64,000 nucleotides of DNA from an uncultured Planktomarina sp. (GTDB lineage: Bacteria > Pseudomonadota > Alphaproteobacteria > Rhodobacterales > Rhodobacteraceae): contig CAJJBZ010000002.1 in NCBI GenBank assembly GCA_905182535.1, forward strand, positions 62,001-126,000. Direction: 5' to 3'. The notes below the pieces were generated by a model. That model did no database searches and was not told the origin of the DNA. It worked only from the letters and a program-made list of their open reading frames with translations. Position 1 is the first letter of the stretch. The number at the start of each line of letters is the position of its first letter. The translations under genes were made by a program, and so were the position numbers. This document shows positions 43,811-53,110 of the stretch, piece by piece.

Positions 43811-45031
43811 TTAAATGCTCAATGACAAATTTTTATTGCGTCTTCGTACTGACAAAATTAGGATTACCCCAGCTAGTGAAGATGCCCACATCAGTATCAA
43901 TAATGGCATCTCAGTACTTCCAGGTACTAGAATTGCTCCCGCCACTGTTGAGAGACCCGCGCCTCCAGCTATTGAGATGGATCCGCCCAAACCGGAAGCC
44001 GCACCAGCTAAATGCGGGCGTATGGACAACATTCCAGCTGTGGCGTTCGGTATACATAACCCATTGCCCAAGCCAACAAAAACCATAAAACCAAAAAAGC
44101 TTTCTACGCCGCCATAATCTAAATATGACAATGCTACGGATAATGTCATCCCAATAAGTATAATATTCAATCCATATAAGATCATTGCATCGATACCAAA
44201 TCGTACTGTATAGCGTCCTGAAATGAAATTTCCTGCAAAATATCCAATTGCTGGCGCACCAAAATAAATACCTAATTTTTCGGGACTAAGGTTAAATACA
44301 ACAGAACCAACAAACGATCCACCACCAAGATAAGCAAAAAATGCACCGCCACCAAAGGCTGATGCCAAGCAATAACCCCAGAAACGTCTCGAGGCTAGTA
44401 ATTCAGGGTATTCCTTAAGTTGCTTTTGAAACCCTTCCGTGTTCGGTAGAGCTGTCTCGCCTTGATCAAAATAAGTCACAATCCAAATCAAGGTGCCAAC
44501 GCCGCCTATCATCCAAAAGTTTGCCTGCCACCCAAACCAATTATCCAAAAACCCACCCAATGCAGGAGCAAACATTGGTGTAATCGCCATTCCCATAGAA
44601 ATGTAGGCTATCTTTGAGCCGGATGTTTGTGTGTCAGTAGTGTCACGCACTATTGCACGGGACAGTACCATTGCGCAGGCGGCAAACGCTTGAATGGCTC
44701 GCAGGGACATGAAAACCGCAGTGCTTTGAGCAAATACACAGGCAAAACTGGCAAAAATAAAGATACCTAGAGACCATAATAACGCTGGCCTACGTCCAAA
44801 TTTATCCGACAACGGGCCAACTAAAATTTGCAAAACTGCGCTAGAACCCAAATAAATTGCCACAGACAATCCCATGATCGCAGTTGTTGTACCAAAATGC
44901 AGTGCCATACTCGGTAGGCTCGGTAAAAAACTGTTCATTGCCAGCATCGAAATGCTGGCGAGAAGTACCAAGGTAAACATACTTGGTTGGGTCTTACTGT
45001 CAAAAAAACGCGATTGAGGAAATTCCACCAT
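43811..45031 (-). CDS. Bcr/CflA-family MFS drug exporter
   Basis: This 406-residue protein has twelve predicted membrane helices. Motif A GPLSDKFGRRP lies between helices 2 and 3, SRAIVRDT after helix 4 is characteristic of Bcr/CflA proteins, and MAITPMFAPALGGFL is the drug-exporter motif C region. The start has only a weak ribosome site. It lies upstream of no related gene; its natural substrate is unknown. Confidence 0.88.
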   Translation of the reverse strand: MVEFPQSRFFDSKTQPSMFTLVLLASISMLAMNSFLPSLPSMALHFGTTTAIMGLSVAIYLGSSAVLQILVGPLSDKFGRRPALLWSLGIFIFASFACVFAQSTAVFMSLRAIQAFAACAMVLSRAIVRDTTDTQTSGSKIAYISMGMAITPMFAPALGGFLDNWFGWQANFWMIGGVGTLIWIVTYFDQGETALPNTEGFQKQLKEYPELLASRRFWGYCLASAFGGGAFFAYLGGGSFVGSVVFNLSPEKLGIYFGAPAIGYFAGNFISGRYTVRFGIDAMILYGLNIILIGMTLSVALSYLDYGGVESFFGFMVFVGLGNGLCIPNATAGMLSIRPHLAGAASGLGGSISIAGGAGLSTVAGAILVPGSTEMPLLILMWASSLAGVILILSVRRRNKNLSLSI

Positions 45032-45171
45032 TGCAGCGCGCTAATCCATTTACAAAGCCTTGTCCATGCAAGGCCTAAGCTGATAGCAGGTTTCATCCAA
45101 TTAAGCTTTTGTTTGACCTCCATTACTGATCGTCGCCCATGTACTAAGACGTATTTTTTCATCAGATAATG

Positions 45172-45811
45172 CTACATAATAGTTGTAATTTTCTTCGCTA
45201 GTGCCGTTCCTAAGGTTTGATGAGCTTCTTTTTCAAAATGCACACCGTCAACTGGTGATGTCGCAATGACGTCACCAGCATCAAAGAATTCGATGCCCCA
45301 CTGGGATAGCAATTTCTGAATATAAATCGCCTAATTGCTCTGAAAGACGATCAGCGCCATAAAAAGAGGCACTGAAGATGCCTGTTACAACAATCGGTGG
45401 CGGCGCAATTAAAAGGGTCTTGTACCCTCTATGCCTACTTTGAAGGTCAGTACTTTGTGAAATTGCCAATAACCCAGAAATTCCTCCTAAAATGTCGCGT
45501 GCAGAATTTCCAAAAAGTGCTTTGCAGTCATTTGTGCCCAGCATTATTGTTAACAGGTCGATAGGTCCGTGAGTGGAAAGTGCAATTTTTAATCCCATCC
45601 ATCCATTCATAAATGACCCCATTATTGGGTCATCAAAACAAGTTGTACGACCAGGCAGCCCTTCTTCGATTAATGACCATTTATCTCCAAGCACCTCTTT
45701 TGCTACGCATGGCCACCTAGTTTTAGCATCAAGCCGGCGATAATCTCCTTGGGCTACTATTGGGCAAGTGCCGTGGGTATTGCTGTCACCGAAGGTCAAT
45801 AAAGTCGGCAT
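45172..45811 (-). CDS. SGNH/GDSL-family hydrolase, interrupted by one-base frameshift
   Basis: The first frame holds LLTFGDSNTHG (block I with nucleophile Ser), EEGLPGRTT (block II Gly) and IMLGTNDCK (block III Asn), then terminates after AIPVGHRIL. The adjacent frame carries IEFFDAGDVIATSPVDGVHFEKEAH with the block V Asp-x-x-His. Removing one base from CCCC at 45296-45299 gives AIPVGIEFFDAGD and a 212-residue protein, standard for arylesterase-type SGNH enzymes. The active site is complete after repair. Substrate is a small ester or acyl group. Confidence 0.78.
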
Positions 45812-46076
45812 AAGAAATCCTTAGAAGTTTTTAACATTAGCTACTGTACCAATTCCAGCATGCGCACGGCACCCTAAGAACGATAATATTTCCATTTTTT
45901 TAGCATTGGGTTTGGATCAATCGTGGTAGGGTGCGCTTCACGTTTTCCCCATGGTTCTCATCCAGACCTCGCAGGTTCCTCCTAGTCATGTTTCCCAACG
46001 GGGGCCACAGTCGCGCCAAAATCTGAACCTGCGCTCCGGCCCACATCCAAAAGCCTAAAAACCCAAACTTAGAATT

Positions 46077-46637
46077 CTAGTCCTTATTGAGCTTCAGACC
46101 TGTAGGAAGCCCATCCATGCTACTGAGGTTTTTTTGTTCCCAGTATGACTGAATCCCGTCTGGCCCTTTGTTGTCGTGCCAGTTTTCTATCGCGGCACGT
46201 TCTCCTTTATAGTCAAATAGAGGGACACCGTAGCCACAGGATGTTTGTACAAGATCAAATTCCAACCTGATGATTTGTCTTGTACCAAGAGGTGTAACGC
46301 CACCGTAATATTTTGAAATCAACTCCTCAAACTCAGGATTTTCCCAACCTACCGAGGTGCCTGTGCCATACAGCCGCATAATTTGTGGAGGCCCAGAAAA
46401 GCTACAAAACATTATAGTTAAGCGACCGTCAGCAAGCATATGTGCAGCGGTTTCATTGCCACTTCCAGTTCTGTCCAAATAGATAACAGAATGATCATCT
46501 ATTATGCGCAGTGCCGAGATCTCACGTGGGGAGATATTCACTCTGCTGTCTGCTGTCGCAGAAGAAACAAAAAAAATATTTTATTGTTGGATGAAATCCC
46601 GCAGGTCTGAATTGAGTGCTTCGAACTGTTTAGCCAT
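46077..46637 (-). CDS. Pyridoxamine-5'-phosphate-oxidase-fold protein with in-frame TAA
   Basis: From ATG 46637 the frame reads MAKQFEALNSDLRDFIQQ, hits TAA at 46581-46583, and continues in the same frame NIFFVSSATADSRVNISPRE and on as a typical flavin-binding split-barrel (VIYLDRTGSGNETAAHMLAD, LTIMFCSFSGPPQIMRLYG, SCGYGVPLFDYKGER). The sequence before the stop is the normal N-terminal helix of these proteins, so a single-codon nonsense change or base error is likely. Without readthrough, translation could only begin at 46541. The reconstructed length is 186 residues. Confidence 0.72.
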
Positions 46638-47134
46638 CTTGATCACTTCCATCGACTGTAGTTAAAGGCATCAATAGATTGTATTGCCTACAGATGACAG
46701 TTGGTCCAAGTTTTTGCAATTACCGCGTTATCGTATGCAGCAGAATGAGCTCGAAGCAGCCTTATTGCTCTATCCTAAATATAAACCCGTGGGCCACGGT
46801 CTGCACTCCTTGAAAATCAGGCACTTGGATCAAGGTACTCGCTAAGGCGTTGGGCCCAGTGTAGAGGCATCACATTTATTAGAAAATTAAATTAAATTAC
46901 TGATAATAAATGATATTAATTTTGGTTTTGTATAAAAAACTACTACATAAACCTTCAAACCCTTGGGCTACACCTAACGCCAACCAGCAAAAATTAATAT
47001 AGACCTTAAAGTGGGTTTTGTCTGGTAGTGAATTAGCTAGAATTGACGATAATGCATTTTGCATCTGATCCCTGTGCATGATAAGTCTAATAAAAAGATA
47101 TTGTCCACTTTATATCAGGTCAGGAATATATATT
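46638..47134. other. Intergenic region without supported gene
   Basis: AT-rich spacer between the minus-strand flavoprotein and the plus-strand SPFH gene. A short antisense frame near 46897-47079 lacks features. The SPFH promoter presumably lies near 47050-47120; no clear -35/-10 pair was chosen. Confidence 0.4.
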
Positions 47135-48160
47135 ATGAATTTAGAAGGTATTTTAAGCATCATTTTTCAGCCCACTATCTGGTTTTTTATTCTGGTTGTA
47201 GTGATCTTACGGTTGTCGATCAAATTTGTGCCCCAGAATATGACCTACCTAATTGAAAGGTTTGGTAAATTTAACTCAGTACAGCATGCAGGGCTTAATT
47301 TTATTATTCCCTTTATTGACCGAGTTTCTGCCAACCGTTCGCTGAAGGAACAGGCTGTCGACGTCGACAGCCAAAGTGCTATCACCAAGGACAATATTTC
47401 CCTCAGTGTTGACGGGGTCCTGTATTTCCGGGTGCTCGATCCATACAAAGCGACCTATGGTGTTGACGATTATGTATTTGCTGTGACCCAACTGGCGCAA
47501 ACGACGATGCGCTCAGAATTGGGTAAGATGGAGCTGGATAAAACTTTCGAAGAGCGCGATTTACTCAACACGAACATTGTTGCAGCTATCAATCAGGCCT
47601 CCGCGGCGTGGGGGGTCCAAGTCTTGCGTTATGAAATAAAAGACATAGTCCCGCCGCAATCAGTAATGCAGGCTATGGAGGCTCAGATGAAAGCAGAGCG
47701 TGTGAAGCGCGCGCAAATTCTGGAATCAGAAGGTGACCGGCAAGCTGCGATCAACCGTGCTGAGGGCAAAAAGGCCTCAGTGGTGCTGGCGGCCGAAGCT
47801 GAAAAAGACGAGCAGGTTCTGCGTGCCGAGGGAGAGGCCAAGGCCCTTGTTGCCGTGGCCGATGCTCAGGCTAAAGCCTTGGTGATGGTAGGTAAAGCTG
47901 CTGATACCCCCTCTGGACAAAAAGCAGTTCAGCTTGAGCTAGCGACCAAGGCAATCCACGCTAAAGAAATGATAGCCAAACAATCATCTCTAGTCTTGTT
48001 ACCCGACGGCGCTACTGATGCCGCTACCGTTGTCACTCAGGCCATGGCAATCATCCAGAAGATCTCCGCTACCAATGCATCTTCCGTTGCAACGCCATCT
48101 TCAGAGATCCAAGGCCAACCATCCCGTAACACCGACACTTCCGGCCCCTGGGATAAATAA
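47135..48160 (+). CDS. SPFH/stomatin-family membrane protein (paraslipin/QmcA-like)
   Basis: This 341-residue protein has an N-terminal membrane helix (IIFQPTIWFFILVVVILRL). The SPFH domain follows, with VPQNMTYLIERFGKFNSVQHAGLNFIIPFIDRV and DNISLSVDGVLYFRVLDPYKATYGV. A long alanine/glutamate-rich coiled coil (RAQILESEGDRQAAINRAEG region) precedes a C-terminal VLLPDGA segment. Such proteins oligomerise into membrane rings. I start at the ATG at 47135 after AGGA; the frame back to 47078 has no ribosome site. The NfeD partner follows two bases later. Confidence 0.88.
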   Translation: MNLEGILSIIFQPTIWFFILVVVILRLSIKFVPQNMTYLIERFGKFNSVQHAGLNFIIPFIDRVSANRSLKEQAVDVDSQSAITKDNISLSVDGVLYFRVLDPYKATYGVDDYVFAVTQLAQTTMRSELGKMELDKTFEERDLLNTNIVAAINQASAAWGVQVLRYEIKDIVPPQSVMQAMEAQMKAERVKRAQILESEGDRQAAINRAEGKKASVVLAAEAEKDEQVLRAEGEAKALVAVADAQAKALVMVGKAADTPSGQKAVQLELATKAIHAKEMIAKQSSLVLLPDGATDAATVVTQAMAIIQKISATNASSVATPSSEIQGQPSRNTDTSGPWDK

Positions 48161-48162
48161 GG

Positions 48163-48636
48163 ATGGACCCGCACAATTTTCAATTACCGCTGGAGCATTG
48201 GCTTTTTATTATCGGAATTGGCCTTTTGGTCATTGAGATTGCCTTTTTTGGCTTTGCTACCTTTGTTTTGTTTTTTGTGGGCATAGCGATGCTCATCGTT
48301 GGCGCGTTGATGGCGTTTGGGGTGCTGCCAGTTGGGATCGATATTGCAATTGGTGCAGTATCCTTGCTGTCAATCTCTGGGGCAGTTCTACTATGGAAAC
48401 CAATGAAAAAAATCCAATCATCAAAAGAGGCGGCCAAGGTGGAAGTAGGCTTTGTTGGGCACCGGTTTCAGGTCCAAACGGATATAGCGCCAGACTTACC
48501 GGGCACCTACACCTATTCTGGCATCGCGTGGACCGTTGTCAGCGATACTGCTATCCAACGATTTACGCAGGTCCAAGTCATAAAGGCAGATGTTGGCCAA
48601 CTCACCGTAACGCCGGCAGAGGTGCTCTCAGACTAG
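48163..48636 (+). CDS. NfeD-family membrane protein
   Basis: This 157-residue protein has three N-terminal membrane helices (LFIIGIGLLVIEIAFFGFAT, FVLFFVGIAMLIVGALMAF, IAIGAVSLLSISGAVLLW) and a soluble OB-fold C-terminal domain (VGFVGHRFQVQTDIAPDLPG to YSGIAWTVVSD). NfeD proteins pair with stomatin-like proteins and modulate membrane microdomains. The two-base gap to the SPFH gene confirms an operon. Confidence 0.87.
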   Translation: MDPHNFQLPLEHWLFIIGIGLLVIEIAFFGFATFVLFFVGIAMLIVGALMAFGVLPVGIDIAIGAVSLLSISGAVLLWKPMKKIQSSKEAAKVEVGFVGHRFQVQTDIAPDLPGTYTYSGIAWTVVSDTAIQRFTQVQVIKADVGQLTVTPAEVLSD

Positions 48637-48899
48637 GCCGCCCTACAGCCTTGGCGACCCAATTACGCCACTTAGTAGCCCCCGCAACCATAGCTCTCAC
48701 CAATACCCCGTCCTACTCACGCCTACCTGGTCGATTACCGGCGCAGGGCGCTCTACTGCCCACGAAAGGTCTAGGTTCCCTTTTTGAGCGATGTCTGAAT
48801 AACAATTCGTTAAAATTAGCAAAATATGCAAATAGTAATGCTTAGAAATATTAATACGCTTGCTTTCAGTTAATTGCTAAATAACAATGTGGAGTCTTT

Positions 48900-49787
48900 A
48901 TGCCCAGTTTGAGTTCAAAAAATAATAGACTAGGCGCTCTTTATTTAGTTGGAGAAATTGCTGCCACATTTTTGCTAGCAAGCATAGTCAAGGTTCTGCA
49001 ACCTGATTTCTCAATATTTATAATTTTGTTTTTTAGGTATTTATTTTGCCTACCACTGCTAGTTGCCTACGCTATTTACACCCGGGGAGAGGACTTCCTC
49101 AGCATTAAAAATATCAGGGGTCTAATTTTACGAACAGGTTTTGGCTTCCTAGGCCTTTTAATGTGGTTTTTAGCGATCTCCAAAATTGATATCAGTCTTG
49201 CTACAGCTCTCCTAATGACAATGCCGATTTTCATTACTGGTCTTTCAATCGTAATTGCCAAAGAGCAGGTTTGTATAAAACGCTTAGCATCAGTTTTAGT
49301 GGGGTTTTTTGGTGTTCTTGTGCTCTTGTTTCCAATAAATCCAGAGCTCAATTTATGGGGCGCTATATTTGCTCTGCTTGGTTCACTATTTGCTGCCTTA
49401 ATGTTTATATATTTAAGAATACTTGGCCGAAGCGATCCATCAGTCTCAACTGCTATTTGGTACAACTCTATAGGTTTAATTTTAGCTGGAATTTTTACTA
49501 GTTTCTTGGGTGGATTTGAACCAATTATCAATCTCTCTGATCCTAACCCGATGTACATTTTTATAGCTTTTGGTGTTCTAGCTAGCTTTCAACAATTCTT
49601 TCTTGCTCAAAGCCATTTTCACGCAGAGGCATCCACTCTTGCGCCCCTTCACTATTTATCTATTCCGTTTGGAGTAGGGGTTGGTATAATATTTTTTGGT
49701 GAAATTATTACAGTAAAATTTTTGATGGGCACTACCATTATTATTGCCTCGACCTTTTACATCTTTCTGGAGGATCGTTTGAAGTAG
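48900..49787 (+). CDS. EamA/DMT-family transporter
   Basis: This 295-residue protein has ten predicted membrane helices in two repeats: GEIAATFLLASIVKVLQPDF and FFRYLFCLPLLVAYAIYT in the first, LWGAIFALLGSLFAALMFIY and HYLSIPFGVGVGIIFFGEII in the second, with FFGEII in the position of the family's F-x-GE motif. GGAG lies upstream of the ATG. Substrate unknown. It is the third EamA transporter of the window. Confidence 0.86.
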   Translation: MPSLSSKNNRLGALYLVGEIAATFLLASIVKVLQPDFSIFIILFFRYLFCLPLLVAYAIYTRGEDFLSIKNIRGLILRTGFGFLGLLMWFLAISKIDISLATALLMTMPIFITGLSIVIAKEQVCIKRLASVLVGFFGVLVLLFPINPELNLWGAIFALLGSLFAALMFIYLRILGRSDPSVSTAIWYNSIGLILAGIFTSFLGGFEPIINLSDPNPMYIFIAFGVLASFQQFFLAQSHFHAEASTLAPLHYLSIPFGVGVGIIFFGEIITVKFLMGTTIIIASTFYIFLEDRLK

Positions 49788-49890
49788 GTACCAAAGCAAC
49801 ATTAATAAGGGATCATTGAGCGTTAATTATCATGTCACCTAACAGGTTTATTTATGGCCATTTCTTATTGAGATCTTTTGGTGAATAATC

Positions 49891-51000
49891 TTAACGAATG
49901 GGTAGAGCAACAACATTTCCACCACGTATATTACCATTAGGTAAAACTACCGTCACAGCTTGGCCTGGGTCCCAAAAGTCTCTGTCTACCATCGATTGGC
50001 CAATATTTTTTTTCAAGCGTGGCGACCATATCCCTGATGTAATTTGCCCAACCTGTCGTTCAGCAGAAAAGACAGGCCAAGGCGTTGAGCACGTCGGACA
50101 CGGATCACCACCAAATGTAATACCTCTAATTTCTCGGTTTACACCCTCAGCAGCAATCTTTTGAAGGGCGGCTCGACCAATGTAATCGATCGAACCATCC
50201 ACAACACAAAACTTACCATGGCCAATTTCAAAAGGATTATTTTCGCGTGTCATCTCATTACCGTATGAAAACAATCCTCCTTCTATTCTCTCAATTAGGT
50301 TAGGGCAGCCTGGTGATATATTAAATGGAAGGCCAGCTTCCCAGATAGTGTCCCAAAGAGCTGAACCCAAGTGACCACCTTGCAGATAAATTTCAAAGCC
50401 ACCTTGCCGAGAATAGCCTGAGCGCGCCATCAATTGGCGCGTACCTTTGAATTCAATCCAGCCGTACTTGAAAAAACCAATATCACGTATTTTTTCCCCA
50501 AAAATAGAAGCTAACAAATCTTCCGCTTTTGGCCCTTGGATGGAAAGCGTGTTAATATCCGGCTCAATTATATCAACATCCATGCCACGCCCAAGTGCTA
50601 AACCCATTGCGTAGAGGAGGACATCACTATCAGCTATTGAAAGCCAGAATTGGTCCTCTGCTAGCTTGAGCATGACTGGATCGTTGATCAGTCCACCTTT
50701 AGCATCGATAATAGGAACATAAAAACAATCACCTATTTTAGCTTTGGCGATGTTGCGAGGGGTCATCCATTGCACGAGTGCAGCAGCATCAGGACCTGTA
50801 ATTTGGACTTGGCGCTGAACTGATACATCCCAAATCTGTACATACTTTCCGTAAGTGCCAGTAGTCTTCCTCTACCGTTGGGCCAAAGCTTTGGGCAGTA
50901 GCATGTGATTAACGACAGAAAAACCACGGACACCGGCTTGTTCCACCCGATCAGTGTATGGTGTACGGCGAATGCGGCGCGACATGTTTAAGCCATTCAT
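49891..51000 (-). CDS. DmdA-like (DMSP demethylase / GcvT-fold) protein, two compensating frameshifts
   Basis: From ATG 51000, RRIRRTPYTDRVEQAGVRGF then NHMLLPKAF begins the protein. A missing A in AAA at 50885-50887 shifts frame to GPTVEEDYWHLRK, and an extra base at 50845 shifts it back to YVQIWDVSVQRQV. The reconstructed length is 369 residues, as in known DmdA proteins. Later segments YVPIIDAKGGLINDPV, LSIADSDVLLYA, LMARSGYSRQGGFEIY and GPGCPNLIERIE are DmdA-like; the family transfers a methyl group from dimethylsulfoniopropionate to tetrahydrofolate. No dmdB, dmdC or dmdD genes are nearby, so a different methylated substrate is possible. It overlaps the transthyretin-like gene by TAATG and is last in the operon. 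Confidence 0.78.
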
Positions 51001-51335
51001 TATGCTGAGCTCCACATTGAATATGAATTTGGGTTTAGAATTACGGGCATGTGGTAATTACCTGTCGGGTCTTCCATCGCAAATCGTAATGCAATCTGGA
51101 AGACTGTCACCGGTACTTTGCGCGCCGCCCAATAGGTTTCTGTATTAAATACTAATTCATATGTTGCTTGAGGATCAATCGCATCTGCAGAGATATTTTG
51201 TAATAAACGGCCCGCGTCATCCATGAAACCTGTAAATAAAATCTTGCTGGTATTCAGATTGGTCAATGTGACTGCAATACCTCCCGCGTGAGTGCCGTCC
51301 GTGCCATTGAGGGTATGTGATGAAATAATTGCCAT
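51000..51335 (-). CDS. Transthyretin/5-hydroxyisourate-hydrolase-like protein lacking the YRGS end
   Basis: This 111-residue protein starts ISSHTLNGTDGTHAGGIAVTL, the HIUase N-terminal motif with its active-site His. It ends YHMPVILNPNSYSMWSSA where HIUases end YHVPLLLSPxxYSTYRGS. The YRGS tetrapeptide needed for hydrolysis of hydroxyisourate is thus changed, so a urate role is doubtful. It has TAATG junctions on both sides, with the ThDP enzyme upstream and the DmdA-like gene downstream, implying coupled synthesis. It could be a binding or modified hydrolytic subunit. Confidence 0.82.
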   Translation of the reverse strand: MAIISSHTLNGTDGTHAGGIAVTLTNLNTSKILFTGFMDDAGRLLQNISADAIDPQATYELVFNTETYWAARKVPVTVFQIALRFAMEDPTGNYHMPVILNPNSYSMWSSA

Positions 51336-53053
51336 TATTCTATCGAAGCCTTGTCGCGTTTGTCAGAAGTTGCAGCAACAATTGGACTAATCACACCGCG
51401 GCACTTTACGTTAACAATTGCAGTTTTGCCACTAGCCATAGCTCTTTTTAAGGCGGGCGCTAATTGATCACGAGTTTCAACTAATTCTCCATGCCCACCA
51501 AGCCCCTCGCACATAGAATGGAACGGAATATCGCGGAAATCGGTGGCAAAGTGTTTGCCGTTTGCAAAAAGACGTTCCTGTTGTTGGCTGATACAATCCA
51601 ATCCTCCGTTATTGTCTATGACAATAGTGATAGGCAGGTTATCTTGGAAGGCCGATTCAATTGATAGTCCACCTGACAAGAATGCGCCATCACCTGAAAT
51701 TACAACTACGTTACTATCTGGGTGTAACGCCTTTGCTGATACTCCAAAGGATACACCAACTCCAAGCAATGAGTAATTGCCCGGATGCATGATCCCAGCC
51801 AGTTTTTGCCCACGCCAACCAGCCATATTTACAGCAATTTCTGACCAAAAATGTGTATTTCCACCATCAAAAATAAGCCAATCATTTTCACTGATTTGCT
51901 CCTGAACATCTAGTGACAGTTGCAGTGGGTGCATTTTTCCAGGCTTGGCTGTTTCTGCGTCAATATGAGTGTACCAGTCATCCACCCAAGCTGCACGTCG
52001 TTCGCGCTGTAGGTCAAACCATGCTGGCCAAGTCTCACCTAACGCCAGCAAGGCGTCAAAAAACGCGCCGGGGTCAGATAGAAGGACTTCGTCGGCTGCT
52101 TGGTTGTACTCCAACTCTTCGTGGCTTCCGTTGATACAAATCAGTGTCTGGTTAGCAGGAAAAAAAGGTGGATTGCCAAAATTCATCTGATTATCTAGGC
52201 GCCCACCAATTAATAAGATCAGATCAGCCTGATGAATGGCGGCCTTGGATGGATGATACTGATGGAAATCGGCTAGCCCCATGTAGGCTTCACATTCTTC
52301 TCCTAGCAGTTTGGAATGGTAGGGAACATTAAAAATTGGTAGGCGCATCTGTTTTCCAACCGCTTCCAACTTATCTTCTGACCGCGACCACCAAATGCCA
52401 TGGCCTCCAATGATAACTGGGCGCTTAGCCTTTTTGACCAAATCGAGGACTAACTCCAATGCCAATGGGTCTGGCCACGCGCGTGGAACTGGGCGATCGT
52501 TACGGTTGAAGGGGCGCTCATGCAGCCCCGCATCCGGTGCGAATGATGAGAACATGATATCGACTGGCAATGATATATGGACCGGGCCTGGGTATCCAGT
52601 TGTTGCGGCTGTCCAAGCGCGGCTAACAAATTCGCTGATGCGTTCTCCATCAGTAATCTGGACCGAATATTTGACCAAAGGAGCCGCAATTGCCACATCG
52701 TCTATTTCTTTGAAACCACCGGCACCTTGTCGTTTTAATGTAGAGGAGCCAGTAATAAAAATAACCGGGCTGCGTTCACCACCTGCTTCCAGCATTGCTG
52801 GCACAGCATTAGCGAAACCTTCTGGCCCAACGAGGCATACCACAGGTTTACGTGTTATCCGCGCGTGGCCATCAGCCAGGTGGCCAGCAATCTGTTCATG
52901 CGGTGTATTAATCACTGGCATTTGACATTCCATAAACCCCTCTAAAGCAGGATTACAGAAACCACCAGACAGGGTAAAGACGTGATCTACACCTTTTTTC
53001 TTGAGTGCATGGGCGAGTAATGCGCCCCCTCTAATGTTTTTGCGCTCAGTCAT
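51335..53053 (-). CDS. Thiamine-diphosphate-dependent enzyme (acetolactate synthase / acyl-CoA lyase-like)
   Basis: This 572-residue protein has three ThDP-family domains. The N-terminal PYR domain has the activating Glu in INTPHEQIAGHLADGHAR. A central domain carries RPVIIGGHGIWW and DLILLIGGRLDNQ. The C-terminal PP domain has GDGAFLSGGLSIESAFQDN followed by VIDNNGG (GDG...NN ThDP/Mg motif). It could be a carboligase or decarboxylase of 2-oxoacids or a 2-hydroxyacyl-CoA lyase. It lies between the FMN oxidase and the transthyretin-like gene in one operon. Confidence 0.85.
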   Translation of the reverse strand: MTERKNIRGGALLAHALKKKGVDHVFTLSGGFCNPALEGFMECQMPVINTPHEQIAGHLADGHARITRKPVVCLVGPEGFANAVPAMLEAGGERSPVIFITGSSTLKRQGAGGFKEIDDVAIAAPLVKYSVQITDGERISEFVSRAWTAATTGYPGPVHISLPVDIMFSSFAPDAGLHERPFNRNDRPVPRAWPDPLALELVLDLVKKAKRPVIIGGHGIWWSRSEDKLEAVGKQMRLPIFNVPYHSKLLGEECEAYMGLADFHQYHPSKAAIHQADLILLIGGRLDNQMNFGNPPFFPANQTLICINGSHEELEYNQAADEVLLSDPGAFFDALLALGETWPAWFDLQRERRAAWVDDWYTHIDAETAKPGKMHPLQLSLDVQEQISENDWLIFDGGNTHFWSEIAVNMAGWRGQKLAGIMHPGNYSLLGVGVSFGVSAKALHPDSNVVVISGDGAFLSGGLSIESAFQDNLPITIVIDNNGGLDCISQQQERLFANGKHFATDFRDIPFHSMCEGLGGHGELVETRDQLAPALKRAMASGKTAIVNVKCRGVISPIVAATSDKRDKASIE

Positions 53054-53110
53054 TGTAATTTATTTACCTCAGATCTTTGCCTCAATTTGTATTGCTGCCA
53101 TTTTTTTAGG

